From Hirsutella rhossiliensis (taxonomy: Eukaryota > Ascomycota > Sordariomycetes > Hypocreales > Ophiocordycipitaceae), in NCBI RefSeq assembly GCF_020360975.1, contig NW_025408674.1, forward strand, positions 868,001 through 932,000: a stretch of DNA of 64,000 nucleotides, given 5' to 3'. The notes beneath the pieces are model-generated. The model saw nothing but the letters and a program-made list of their open reading frames with translations. It ran no database searches and was not told where the DNA came from. Each line of letters begins with the position of its first letter. Within the stretch, counting starts at the first letter, position 1. The translations under genes and the position numbers were made by a program. Below are positions 12,150 through 22,489 of the stretch, piece after piece.

Positions 12150-12900
12150 AAGGGCATCCGCTCTGGGGTTCCCTGATCATGCTAGAGAAAATCCCTTTCG
12201 AAGTCTCTACCTTCCCGACAATGAGGAACCCAGATTTTCGGTACAGTGGAACAGCGGAGGGTGATGCCATGACGAAAGCAGGGCAGTGCAATTGCTCAAA
12301 CCGATTGCAGGCATGCTTGCAACTCTCTGAAAGCCCCGGACGTGCGTGGCCTTGCCTGGCGCGTTGAGCAGCCGAGCCCGTTATGTGCCGCCCATTCGGC
12401 AATGGCCGTCCCGTATCTTGCGCTCCGCACTCCAGGCGGCCAGAAGCAGCGGTAGGCGTTGATGTCACCCGCGACAAGGCATTTGCCAGGGAAGGAGTTA
12501 GTCAAGTGGCTCGGGGGTCCCCTCGTGTCGGTAGAAATTGATGATGAGGATGCCGTTGACCCGAAGCCAGAGTATATCGCGCGTGGGTATGGAGCAGATC
12601 TGCTCTACTCGGATATTCGCATCGTTACGGGCGTACGACATCACCCTCGGGGCCTGGTCTGGATCCCATGCTCGTTCTGGCGCAAAGGCGTGGAAGGTCT
12701 GGTGTGTCTGGATCCTACATGTCCCGCTCTCTTTCTATCCAGAAGTTCGGTTTCTGGATAAGCACGATGTCGTAATCTTCTGCTTCTGCTAGTCGTAAGG
12801 CCATGCTATGATAAGGCTCTGCTTTGCCACGTTGGCCTGGAGAACTCGGATAGTCCTCCTGTCGCGGGTTCTTTGTCTCGGGGACTTGTTACTCATAGGG
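12150..12900 (-). pseudogene. LINE ORF2 remnant (endonuclease start)
   Basis: Minus-strand frames after ORF1 carry short stretches typical of the apurinic-type endonuclease start, including VLQANVAK near 12840 and AGDINAYRCFWP near 12465-12430, the region of the catalytic Asp-x-Asn. Several stops and frameshifts interrupt it, and no reverse transcriptase follows. Confidence 0.5.
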
Positions 12901-12962
12901 ATCCGGGCGCGTGCTCTGTCGACGTCTCTTTTTGAGAGACTCAGGGCTGTATGTTGCGACCA

Positions 12963-14172
12963 CTATCTCGTCCTGAGGTGGAAGAAGCGCCGTGGGGTCG
13001 GGCGCTTGCGCGCTGGAGGGAGGCGGCCGCTGCATCTGGCGGGCCTCGACGGCTCTTGCGCAGGGTGAAGGGTCGGTCCTTGGGATGACTGGGGAGAGGT
13101 GGTTGGCGCCAGCCGTTCGAGTTCCATGTTGGTTTGCCGATATAGCCGGGAGCCCATCTTCCTTACTGCGTGCTTTTCGATCTTAGACAGCCGCACGAGT
13201 TGGCCGTGTGAGCGCCTGGGTCTGGCAGGGCACTGCTTGTGGTCTTCCTGGAAGGGCCCGAAGCAGTTCGCGCACCTCTCCGGACGATCACAGTCGTCAC
13301 CGTGGTGGTCTTTTCCGCCGCAGCGTCGGCACGCCGGTTTCTGGTCGCAGATAAAGCGGGAGTGGTACCTAGTCCAAGCAATTGTCACATTGGGTAGGTC
13401 GGGGGTTCTTGGTGATCGGTCGCGCTAATCGGCCGGTGCCGAAGAGTCGCCATCTCTTCTGTATAGCCGCCTTGAATGACACAATCATCGTCACGGTAGG
13501 CCGGTCTGAGCCCTCGGCGTGTCTCTTGGCTTTCGTGAACGTCTACTGGTTCCACGCCTGTCTGCAGCTTGATCTCTTCTCTGATAGCTTGGCCATAGTC
13601 TACTGCAGACCCCCAGATATCCGTGAGCTGCCTGGGGCAGTCGGCCACCGTATAAGTGTGCCAATTCTGGAAGCCTTCAACCGCTTCGGTTCCGAGGCAG
13701 GCCGCCCAGTCGCCCTGCCTTTCAGTCAGCAAGTCCCTCGCCTCCCGGTCTAAGACACGAATGGCCCATCCGGTCTTCACTCGGGCGACTTGTGGCATGC
13801 CTTCTATATTGAGCGTCTTGGCTACGTGGGCTCCCCTGGTGGCCCCACGATGGGGATCCGTCAGTGAGCCGCACGAAGACGCGCTTAGGCGGCTGGACGT
13901 GTGGGGCCATCCGAGGTTGTGGGTCGGGCGGGCCGGCAGGCCGCCCCTGACTGCGCCATCCCCTTCTGGGCCATAGCGGCGTAGGTCACTGCGGTAGCCG
14001 CCGTCTCTTCCGTGGCTGGCGTTCTTGCCCGCGCGTGTGGGCGCGCCGTTGAGCGCGTCGTCACAGTAGCTGAGGAAGCCGCGCGAGAAGTCCTTGGCGA
14101 AGTTGAGCGCGTGACCCGCATTTGGCTAGGCCAGCACACCGAGTACCTAGGTACCTTTTTTTTTTTGTTCAT
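12963..14172 (-). pseudogene. LINE ORF1 (gag-like, zinc knuckles)
   Basis: Frames on the minus strand run through an Ala/Thr-rich N-terminus (about 14100-13900). A middle domain follows (13798-13385) with GWAIRVLDREARDLL and WHTYTVADCPRQL. Two CCHC knuckles (CRRCGGKDHHGDDC, then CANC...HKQC) lie near 13331-13230. This is the layout of the nucleic-acid-binding first ORF of Tad/CgT1-type LINEs. At least two frameshifts separate the segments. Confidence 0.7.
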
Positions 14173-14346
14173 TACGCGTATGTGGCCGTCTAGGCTATGA
14201 CGCGGCAGGGGCTAGCCCCCTGCAGCTAGCTAATTAATAGCTAGCTTTGCAGAGTATATAAGAAAGAGACCGGTAAGGAAAAATTGACGGGGTCAGTCCT
14301 TTTATTCCCACGCTTTATTATTTACCCCTGAGTACCTAGGTACCTA
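14141..14346. repeat. 16-bp direct repeat flanking about 174 bp
   Basis: gagtacctaggtacct occurs at 14141-14156 and again at 14331-14346. The interval holds a T-tract, agctagc/gctagct palindromes and a TATA-like tatataag near 14255. It may be the promoter region of the minus-strand LINE or the footprint of a small insertion. Confidence 0.5.
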
Positions 14347-14939
14347 TATACCTGCCTCATGCTCGCCGCGCTGCGAAACAAGAGCCGTCGTGACACGGGG
14401 CACAAGCAAAAACGCATCTCGTCGGCCGGTCCACAGTCCCCGCAGCCTTGTTCACGATACGCTAACCCGCCGATACATGGAGGCGTCCTGTGGCTGGCCC
14501 CGTGATTGGCGCGAACCCCGCCAGCGCACCTGGCCCGAAACGAAACGGAGTCCTTTCGGGGAGCATACAAGTACCAGCCCAGGTCTCCAAGGCGTCCTCC
14601 CCCAGCTCGCTCCCAACTTGGAGAGCTTCACTATACGGATAACAGGCCTCTCTTGTCACCATGAATGACAATAGCGTACCGACATCCACGATCCCGCACC
14701 CGGCCAAGCCTTCGCTGACGATACACAGAAACCAAAGGTGGGCGAGATATGCTGGCTCGAGATCCCCGTCCACGACGTTTCTCGAGCCCAACAACTCTAC
14801 GGCGATGTTTTCGGATGGGTCTGCCAGCCCGAGGGCGTTCCCCACGGGCGCAACGGCATCCAGAGCATGCACTTTTTCAACAAGGGCGCCGTCCACGGGG
14901 CCTTCCTCCTCGTCATGGAGGGCTACCAGGCCGTCAAAT

Positions 14940-16029
14940 GGCAATTGATATACGGGCCCAACCACTTTACTACACGGGCGCTCCTTACACGGGCTGTATG
15001 GACGACCGGCCAGCCCCACCAACACGGCCCGTCAGCCCACCAAAGGCGGTGAGACCACCACAACACACGCATTCGCTCACTAAGATGACATCTTCTACCG
15101 CTAATCTGATAACCTTGTCATCACTACTTCAATGAATTAATACGTCGCTATAATCCCCACACTCGGCGTCGGAGAAGCCGTTCCACTCTTCGTACTCCTG
15201 TCCATCTTGGCTCAACGATGATACTAGTGGAGTGGGCGACGCAATACGGCCGTGGCAATCGTCTCCACGTTCCCAAATAGCTTGCCGTGGGCCGGACGCT
15301 TCTCGACACTTGGCCAACTCGCGAGCCAATAAGGAATCTGTCTCCGCCAGCTCCCAGGCCAAGGTCAAGGCAGGCTGGAAGCGGGCCACAACCTGCTTGC
15401 GGGCATCGACTTCCTCCACCCTCAAGAGGCAGCGTAGACGCTGTCTCTCGAGTTTGTCTGCATCAGGAATTCCTGTGGTGAACAACCGCCGAGCCCCACC
15501 TCCTCGGAAGCTATCATCCAAGAATATTTGTGACTGACGTAGTTTCCACCAGGGCTCGTCGACGCCACGAGAGCCGTGTGGTCTTGGCAGGCTAGTGAAG
15601 TAGCTTTCTGGCCATGTGGCGAAGAGATTGTATAACGCATCATCGTCGTTAAGGCCGTAATACGGTTCAGGATTGAAAGGAGGCTGAGCCCGAGCCCGTG
15701 ATGCAAGTCTACGGCGCTTGCATGGAGGCAAGCCCGGAAGGGATCTACTACAGCCGTCGCCGCTGTTGGCAGCAGTTGGGTCTTCGTGCAATGTCATGCC
15801 GGTTGGTGCTTAACCGAATGATTGCTCAGACGGAAGGTTGGTTGTGGGAGAGTTAGTTGTCACTACAGAACTGGCAGCTGGGATGTCACCCCCCTTCTGC
15901 CAGGTGGTGGGGCTACAGACCCTGCCACGTGCAAGGACCAGGCGGCAGAATTTTTGGCCCAATTAAAAACCGCCGCCCGTGTAAGGAGCGCCCGTGTAGT
16001 AAAGTGGTTGGGCCCGTATATCAATTGCC
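14940..16029 (-). mobile_element. Element A, copy 1 (1,090 bp, complete)
   Basis: Perfect 55-bp terminal inverted repeats at 14940-14994 and 15975-16029, beginning GGCAATTGATATACGGGCCC. The element is flanked by the 8-bp duplication cgtcaaat (14932-14939 and 16030-16037) inside the VOC gene. The 8-bp duplication fits hAT, Mutator-like or KDZ elements. The only ORF is the 222-aa one below, so it is probably mobilised in trans. A second copy lies at 38674-51216. Confidence 0.93.
15129..15797 (-). CDS. Element A ORF, unknown function (222 aa)
   Basis: Intact frame filling most of element A. It starts MTLHEDPTAANSGDG. A basic KRRRLASRAR patch at about residues 27-36 could be a nuclear signal. 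Next comes an aromatic stretch (NPEPYYGLNDDDALYNLF), then a Leu-rich helical region around residues 120-165, then an acidic tail. No DDE triad, zinc finger or other known transposase motif is visible. The copy at 50362 differs by one codon in length (PHGSRG versus RARG) and a few residues. Two intact copies suggest recent mobility and possible selection on the protein. I do not recognise the family. Confidence 0.7.
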   Translation of the reverse strand: MTLHEDPTAANSGDGCSRSLPGLPPCKRRRLASRARAQPPFNPEPYYGLNDDDALYNLFATWPESYFTSLPRPHGSRGVDEPWWKLRQSQIFLDDSFRGGGARRLFTTGIPDADKLERQRLRCLLRVEEVDARKQVVARFQPALTLAWELAETDSLLARELAKCREASGPRQAIWERGDDCHGRIASPTPLVSSLSQDGQEYEEWNGFSDAECGDYSDVLIH

Positions 16030-16379
16030 CGTCAAATATGGCCGGCTCGACAAGGAGATCCTCCCGCCGCTGCCCACCTTTTGCGTCGACGATTGTGGCG
16101 AGACGCTCACCAAGGTCGAGGCCCATGGCGGAAAAGAGCAGTGGCAAGTCATCTTGTGCGTCGCGATTTGGACATATGCTGACTGCGCCAATTCACAAGC
16201 CCCAAGACGGCGATTGGAGGAGACATGGGATACTTTGCGCGCTTTACCGACACTGAGGGTAATATCATCGGCATTTGGTCACAGAAGTAGCCCTCTGGAC
16301 ACGCAGGGTCCCGTTGCAACAGCAGCCATAGAAGAATCATCTGTCGCACGACCGCCGGTCACCTAAGGCAGGCTTTTAA

Positions 16380-16892
16380 TCATACGCCATACGCCATACG
16401 GACCTATATGGTTTATGGTGTATGATTTATTCTCGTATGGTGAACTAAAACCATATATTGCCCATACGGGAAATGATGTCAAGGCTCCATGTCGTCCCCT
16501 AGAGTACAGGTGCTGCCCTCCTTTGGCAGGGACCCATATTGTTCGACCTCCTCTGCCTGTAGCCCAGCTGTTATGCCGCTGCGAATCCAGCTCTTTAGCA
16601 CTCCCCTTTTAATTGTCGGTGCTCCAAGGAGCATTCGATCCCATGAAATCGTATGCCGTGCTCCGGAAAATGTACGCTCGGGATCAGCAGACATGGCGGG
16701 TAATGAGAGAATGTCTATTGCCACCTTTGACAATCGAGGAAAGCGCCGCTGCTGTTCATCGTGGAGCCACCAGGCAAAGTGGGAGCCGTCAATTGGAATG
16801 GGCGCCCTACTGAGAGGTGTAGGTTTCTGTCGATAGACTGTTATTCTGGTACTCATGAGGTAGGGGCAGCACAAGAAGGGATAAAGATGCAT
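16380..16892 (-). pseudogene. hAT transposase C-terminal fragment
   Basis: Minus-strand frame with FAWWLHDEQQRRFPRLSKVA and SLPAMSADPERTFSGARHTI, the hAT dimerisation domain, ending at 16479. Downstream (16380-16470) copies of catacg and ccatatg crowd together like subterminal repeats. The N-terminal four-fifths is missing beyond 16892. Confidence 0.75.
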
Positions 16893-17440
16893 GATCTAGC
16901 TAGAAAGAATCAGCCACAGGGCCCTATTTATGCCGTAGTCAGAGGGACCCTCAGGTGACTTACATAGGCACCAGACTGGCCCCATACGTGAGGTCTTTAT
17001 GGGTCCCCGATACATGGCCTCATAATGATCCTTCAGGTGGCCCTCCCTTGATCCTTCAGGTGACCTACTAACAGCGGTGCCTATACTAGCCAACAGTTTC
17101 GTAGTCGTCAACGTCGGGTCTCTGTGCCTATAACATCAAGTTCCTGCAGCATGGCGAAAGCCTCAGAATCGAGGAGGAACTTTTCGATGCTTTTCGCGCT
17201 GACACGGATCCGATGAACTGCAGAATGCCGAATGTTGGCGATAGAGCGGAAAAGCTGATCGAGCGGCTTCTGACCTGGCTGGGCAGCCGGAAAAAGGCTT
17301 TGTCTTTGTGAATTCCTCGGTCCAACGATTCAGCTCCACCGACTCGGCGCAATCCCACCAACGCTGTTGCAAGACTTGATGCATCTTTTGATTCCCGAAA
17401 TTATAGCAAGAGGACGCCAAAAGATTTGAAGATGTACCAA
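16893..17440. other. Unassigned interval with short repeats
   Basis: Variants of caggtgact and ccttcaggtgacct repeat at about 16951-17070. From 17440 to 17128 (minus) overlapping frames contain MHQVLQQRWWDCAESVELNR and look like a fragment of a real protein, but I cannot name it. Confidence 0.3.
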
Positions 17441-17444
17441 AATC

Positions 17445-18041
17445 CTATGTTGAGCCTCGAAAGGAAGATAAACTGGAAAGAGCGGCGGTACCGAGGTTGT
17501 GGGTCAGGGCGGGCCGGCAGGGCGGGCCCCCTGGCTGCGCCATCCCTTTCTGGGTCATAGCGGCGTAAGTCGCTGCGGCAGCCACCCCGTCTCTTCCGTG
17601 GCGTTCTTGCCCGCGCGTGTCGGCGTGCGCCGTTGAGCGCGTCGGCAGAGACCGGATTTCTCTCGGTGCGCGCTGGCCTTTCCCTGAGGCCGAGACGGCG
17701 CTGGGCCCGCCCAGCGGCAGCCAGTGCCCCGCCGCCCTCGGTGTAGGCGGCAGCCAAGTTGCCGCCGCACTCGGTGTCGGCTGAGGCTGGATATCCCGCG
17801 GCGCGACTCGGCCTGCGCTGATCCTCCATTTCCCTAGTCCTGGCGGTCTTCCCCGCCCTCGCCTCGGAGGCGCCTCCCTTGACGCCTCTTCTTGCTCTCT
17901 CCGAGAGGCGCCGCGACCGAGTGCCGGCGCTGCTGTGATCGGCCGGATCTCTGGTCCTGTGTACGGCGCTGCTCGGGCTTCTGGCGCCGGGCTTGCCCTG
18001 TCACCCGCTCCGGACTGGACCCTCCCGTTAGCTGGCTTCAT
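17445..18041 (-). pseudogene. Helicase N-terminus fused to LINE ORF1 fragment
   Basis: The first two-thirds of this minus-strand frame (18041 to about 17645) matches the Pro-rich N-terminus of the helicase gene at 24734 (MKPANGR start, PRDIQPQPT repeats). From about 17640 it becomes LINE ORF1 sequence matching 13915-14060 (TYAAM-QKGMAQ). The helicase domain is absent, so this module copy is truncated and joined to LINE DNA. Whether the chimera is expressed is unknown. Confidence 0.65.
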
Positions 18042-18903
18042 CGCGACACCGGTCTACCGAGGCCCCCGCGGACCTCTTGTCTTCCTCGCTTGCGCTGCCC
18101 TCTCCGGCCCCGCCTACTTGCGGTGCTACTGGGCTCCCGGCGTAAATCCTCGTAAGTGTAAGTGTAATAACGGCGTATAAGTCCTTGCCTCGACCATTCA
18201 TCCTGCACTTGTCTTGCTGACTGGCACCCTCCTGTGCGTACAGGATCCTCTAGGAAAGTCTATATATCTTACTCGTAGCTCTCTAGTACGTCTACAGGCG
18301 TGCCGCTGCTCTTTACATTATACCGGCGCCGCCTTTCTATCGAGCCCGCCCGCTATTGCCGCCGCCTTCAGCGGCGGGCTATACGGCCTCGGCCGGTCCT
18401 TACATGTAGGTCGCCAAGACAGCTTCCTCTTGCCTGTGCTTTGCATGGTACACTTTTCCGTCTAGTCATCTAGGTCTTGTCGGTCAAAGCCTCAGTACGC
18501 CCTAGACGCTCGCCTGCTGAATTTTGAACCCATGTCTTACACGTGTTGCGAATAAGCCTGCCTCCTTCTCCTCGAACATAGCTTCGCGCGTCCTGCTTGT
18601 CTTAAAACCCTACGTCTTACTAGACCGCCTTTCGAGGTTTCCTCTTCTCCTCTTGTCGCATTTTTCTGTATACACATCTTATAGACCTCCTTTATATAGG
18701 CTCCTTATCTTAGCCTACCGCTAACGCTACGTTGCGTCTTCGTTTAGTATCCTTTGACTTCTCTTATACACCACGGCCACCAGCCCTTCCCTACTACACT
18801 GAACTCTTAAGACGGCATATTGGTAGGGAGCACTCCTGCCCCTATTCCTCGCCGCTTCTAGCTTCGCTCCGGCAACGTTGCTCGTCCACTACACGGCCTC
18901 GCC
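18042..18903. promoter_or_regulatory. Divergent intergenic region, copy 1
   Basis: About 860 bp between the minus-strand helicase N-terminus and the plus-strand gene at 18904. Most of it is conserved at 26514-27328. Shared blocks include gtaataacggcgtataagtcc, the stretch around tctatatatcttactc and long pyrimidine-rich runs before the ATG. Conservation of both spacing and sequence suggests a shared bidirectional promoter. No specific factor site is claimed. Confidence 0.5.
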
Positions 18904-20343
18904 ATGTCTTCGTCTCCGTCGGCGGACAGCTCTGCCCCGCACCTCCGCAAGCCCCTTGTCACTAGCAAGGGCGCGGGCGGCGACATGTCCATGATGTTCT
19001 TCGCCCAGCCTGACTGCCCCGCGAGGTTTGCCCACCGGGACGAGCACCGCATCAGAGGCCTTAACGCCGAAGCCATCGCCCGAGTCCTCCTGCCGGTGCC
19101 CTCGTGGCTGCTAGAGTCGGAGTATGCAACCCTCCGGGCCGAGGGCGACGATCTAGGACCCTCTCTCTTCTTTAGCCTAAACCTCTCCATCTACGGCCAG
19201 CCAGTCGTCGATACAGACTGGTCCGAGCAGTGGTTCTTTATGAGCGGCCGCGTTCACCCCTACGCCCTCTCCTGGGAGGTGGAGCGCCGCGACGGGCTCG
19301 AGGCCGGCCCGGACGATACTATTCTCTACACCGTGCCCGCCCTTATTGTCCGCGACCAAGGTTACCAGCCGTGGGCCCCCCTCCCCTTTTCATTTTAATG
19401 CGCCTCCTCACCCACCGCCCCGCTGACTTTGCCCCCTAGCGTCCTGCCGCGCTCCTTGGCCTCTAGCGGCCAGTTCCCGTCTACGCCTCCCGTTGTCTCC
19501 TTCCATGGCGTCGTAGCCGGGCCCGGCCTCGACCTCCTGCGTCGAGATTTCCTGCCCAATCTCGGGCCCGACCAGCTCCGCTGCTGCGGCTTCGTCCGGC
19601 TCACGACCTACATCGCCCCTGGCCTGCCGGACAGGATTCCATATAAGGGCTACCACCCCTTCGAGGTCTTTGTTATCTTTCCCGTCTACGTTAACCCTTG
19701 GGCCGTGCTATGCAAGAAAATCGCTGAAAAGCCTAACTCTTCCTTCCTGCCCGGCGTCCCCTTTACCTGCACCGGAAAGGTCGTCGGCCTTCTCGACCAC
19801 CGCGTTATGCTCTCCCCCCCGGGCTCGGAGCGCGATTACGTCTTTATCATCGTCCCGGACAGCTGGACCTTTGTCGATCGGCCCTCGGCGGCCGCCGCCG
19901 CCGCCTCGGCTTCCCCCCTCGCTACGCCCTTTAGGCGTCAGACCCAATCCGCCTCCTCTACCTTCGATTCCGTCCGTGCCGCCTTGTACTCTGTTGCCGC
20001 GCCGGCCTCGACCGCGCCGCCCCCCCTTTCCTCGGCCCCGGCCCCGCCAGCCCTCGACCCCGTCACGCCGCCGCCTAAGCGATCGCCCCCGGCCCTGGCC
20101 GATACGCCCATGAAGAGGGCGCGCTTCCTGCAGCAGCAGTATTCGCCGCTTTCCTCGTCTTCGAACACCGTCGGCTCCGCCGCCCCCTCCTCCTCTCCTC
20201 CGCCGGCCGCTTTTCCGTCTCGACCGGACGGCGCCCCACCCGTTCCCGCTCCGACGGCCAGCCCGGATTCCCCTCTCAACTCTATCGTCGCGAGCACCTC
20301 CGACCCGCCCGCACGCCCTCTTCGCTATCGCATGCAGAAATAA
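18904..20343 (+). CDS. Helicase-paired protein of unknown function, copy 1 (456 aa)
   Basis: Two exons: 18904-19370 and 19440-20343. The 69-nt intron starts GTGGGC, has a CTGAC branch site and ends CCCCTAG, and the frame continues across it. The N-terminal half contains MSMMFFAQPDCPARFAH and WSEQWFFMSGRVHPYALSWE. The second half has RCCGFVRLTTYIAPGLPDR and VPFTCTGKVVGLLDH, alternating strands that could form an OB-like barrel (weak inference). The last 130 residues are Pro/Ser/Ala-rich and disordered, ending RPLRYRMQK. It is divergently paired with the Pif1-type helicase in two copies, so the two products may act together on single-stranded DNA or in element replication. Confidence 0.7.
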
Positions 20344-20888
20344 GCTACCTACTATAGACCCATCGCTCTCTTAAGCCTCCTACCTTTACTAAAACGAACT
20401 GTTCTCCCTCCCGGGGTGCTGCTCCTAACGCAAATCGTCGCTCTAGAATTACTATTACTCTGCACATTACAGCGTTTGTCCCTTTTAAGGACAGCTTTAG
20501 CTTCCGAACCCGTTTCTTACGAAAGTGCCTGCCTCTAGACGTTCTCCGTGACCTCATTTGTGTCCTGTGCGTTGCGCTTCGCCCTTCTCTTTCCTTGCCA
20601 GCTTGCCGCCGCACCTCTCGGCTGCATTTAGCGGCGACGGGGCCTGTAGTTGCGCCTCGGCAAAGGCGTCTTTGTTGCGGAAGCCGACTCCGCTTCTCGC
20701 CTATCGGTCATTGCTCTACATGGAGGATACGGTTTTCTACTATAAAATATTATATGCCGTTCCTTAGTTGTGCAAGCCATAGGGACGACGGTCGTTGAAG
20801 TCGGCGGGTTCTACAAAGGCCGTTGCGGCGTTTGAGGCTGGCCGTAAGGCCGCCTCGACGGCGTTGCTTGCTTCCCCTCCCTAGCTCC

Positions 20889-21456
20889 CTAGCTTGCCTT
20901 TGGCTTGCATCCCTTCTTGTGTACCTTCCAGTCCTCCTTTTGGTGTTGCCTGCTGCAATACGCGACCGCCAGGCATCGGCTGCACCTCCTCGCCCCCGCC
21001 ATCTCTCCACAAACCCGGCAGACCTTCCCCTCAGTGCTCTGTGCATCCTGCCCTTGCATTTGCTTTGCGCCCATACTTCCGTCCGCCTGCCCCGCCTCTG
21101 CCATCGTGTCCTGCATTTCCTGCCTCGCCCTTATTTCGCATCCTTCTTGGCCGCAGAATGACGACACGACCACGACCACAAACGGCCTCTGCATGTAGGT
21201 ACGATATCGGGCTCTGTAGAATGTCCTTTGCGACTTCGCCGCAACTCTCGCAGCGCGCCCCTGCTGCCTTCCGACACGCCGCCTCGTGCTCCCGTAGGAT
21301 CGGCCTTATCCACTGTAGGAACAGTGCGCTGGCTTCGTCGTCCGGCCTCGCCTGGCCTACCTGCGTCACGAGCGTCTTCGGGATGCTATGCTTGTACTTG
21401 AGCTCCGTGGCCCCGAATTCGCACCAGAACTCCACGGAAACGTTGCAAGTGGCCAT
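20889..21456 (-). pseudogene. MYND zinc-finger protein, one frameshift
   Basis: Minus strand, starting MATCNVSVEFWCEFG at 21456. A first Cys pair (CESCGEVAKDI) lies near 21250. The frame then changes near 21225 and the second frame carries RPFVVVVVSSFC followed by a C-terminal MYND finger: CRVCGEMAGARRCSRCLAVAYC, then H and C near the end (about 20990-20895). MYND fingers bind proline-rich peptides. The neighbouring helicase has a Pro-rich N-terminus, so a partnership is conceivable but untested. The single-base shift may be a sequencing error. Confidence 0.6.
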
Positions 21457-22430
21457 GCTGTAGTTGTTTTCCTACCTGCTCGATCGGTAGCTAGGGTAGA
21501 CGCTTCTGCTCTCCTATTCGTGCCTTGGTGCCTCTCTTATACTCCTTCCTCTCTTACCCCGCAACCGTTATCATCGCTGTATTTGCCTTCTTGCTTTTTC
21601 TCCTCTTCCCGCTGCGGGATGGTGCCCGAATGGCCGATTTATTTGCCTACCTTCTTGCATGCATTAGTTCCTGGCGCTACCGCCTGCTTGCGTTCTTTGC
21701 TCTGGCCCTCTGTCTTCGTCTTGTTTGTCTCAATCCTCAGTCTTCGTTCCTCAAGGCTTTTTGCGCAACCCATGAGGGGTTGCCTTACCTGTCTTTCCCG
21801 CCTCCTGATTCGCTGGCGTTCCCGCTCTGGATTCGTCGGTGTTCCTGCTTTTAATTCGTCATAATTAAGTAAAAATTATATAGAAAGGCATAGTACGTGC
21901 CTCTCTGCCAGTCGCCTCCCCTCCTCTTTTGCCCTCTCCCCTTGCTGCCCCTCTTCCCTTTCCCTTTCCCGTCCGTTTGGTTGTCTCTTGAAGGGCCCTC
22001 CTTATACTTATATGGATGCAAAACGCGGGCTGCCCACGTGGCCTGGTAGCCCTAACTATCGTTAAGCCGGTGGCGTCGCCGCAATAGCTGCTTGCTTTTG
22101 CCTACGGAACACGAGACCCGGCCTGAGATGCCTACGCCATCTACAACACAACTTTGACTACCGTCACGATATAAAACGTCGCTGCGATGGCCAGCCGGCC
22201 GTCTACGCAGCCCAAGACTCGACGCAGACTGCCCACGTGCGTGACCTGATAAAAGACTCGACGCATATTGCCTACGCAACCCTACGCATCTAAGACAGAG
22301 AGATTATGCATTTTGCCGGCACGCTACCTGCCATGACTATATATATATATTGCCTATGCAACCGTACGTGCTTAACCGCCAATATTAAGACGTAACGCCG
22401 CGGCAATGGCCAGTCATCCTTATAGGCCAT
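21457..22430. other. Spacer with short repeats and a TA tract
   Basis: No supported gene. A hydrophobic 109-aa frame at 21525-21854 lies upstream of the MYND gene and is probably pyrimidine-rich promoter. From about 22060 the sequence holds diverged copies of aagactcgacgca and cctacgca, and a (TA)n run near 22339-22350. This is the presumed 3' region of the helicase gene. Confidence 0.35.
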
Positions 22431-22489
22431 TCAACACTCCCGAAGGCTAGCCTTCCTACGCTGCGGGCGGCGCGCCGGCGGCGCCGCCG

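Larger units (their letters stand above)
11905..14190 (-). mobile_element. Tad-like LINE, ORF2 mostly deleted
   Basis: Minus-strand non-LTR retroelement. The 5' end lies near 14190, an ORF1 (gag-like) at about 14172-12963 and the start of an endonuclease-type ORF2 at about 12900-12150. No reverse transcriptase is present. The tail from about 12150 to 11905 is non-coding. The copy cannot be autonomous. The boundaries are approximate. Confidence 0.6.
14661..16290 (+). pseudogene. Glyoxalase/VOC-family gene split by element A
   Basis: The first half (frame from about 14684; GEICWLEIPV at 14738) gives the opening strand and helix of a vicinal-oxygen-chelate domain with QQLYGDVFGW, then HFFNKGAVHGAFLLV. 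Element A enters at 14940. Coding resumes at about 16030 with GRLDKEILPPLPTFCVDDCG. After an intron with a GCTGAC branch site, it ends GYFARFTDTEGNIIGIWSQ before a stop at 16288-16290. Removing the element and one copy of its 8-bp duplication restores the frame. These proteins are usually small metal-dependent enzymes; the substrate is unknown. The true start may lie in an upstream exon. Confidence 0.75.

Noticed and set aside
14462..15025. Minus-strand 187-aa ORF over the VOC gene
   Set aside because: It is antisense to a recognisable VOC domain and runs into element A repeats, with no domain of its own.
16951..17070. caggtgac repeats as a CRISPR-like or satellite array
   Set aside because: Only a few irregularly spaced variants, no constant repeat-spacer structure, and the genome is fungal.
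21525..21854. Hydrophobic 109-aa ORF as a membrane protein
   Set aside because: Pyrimidine-rich DNA gives Leu/Phe-rich frames by chance, and it lies where the MYND promoter is expected.
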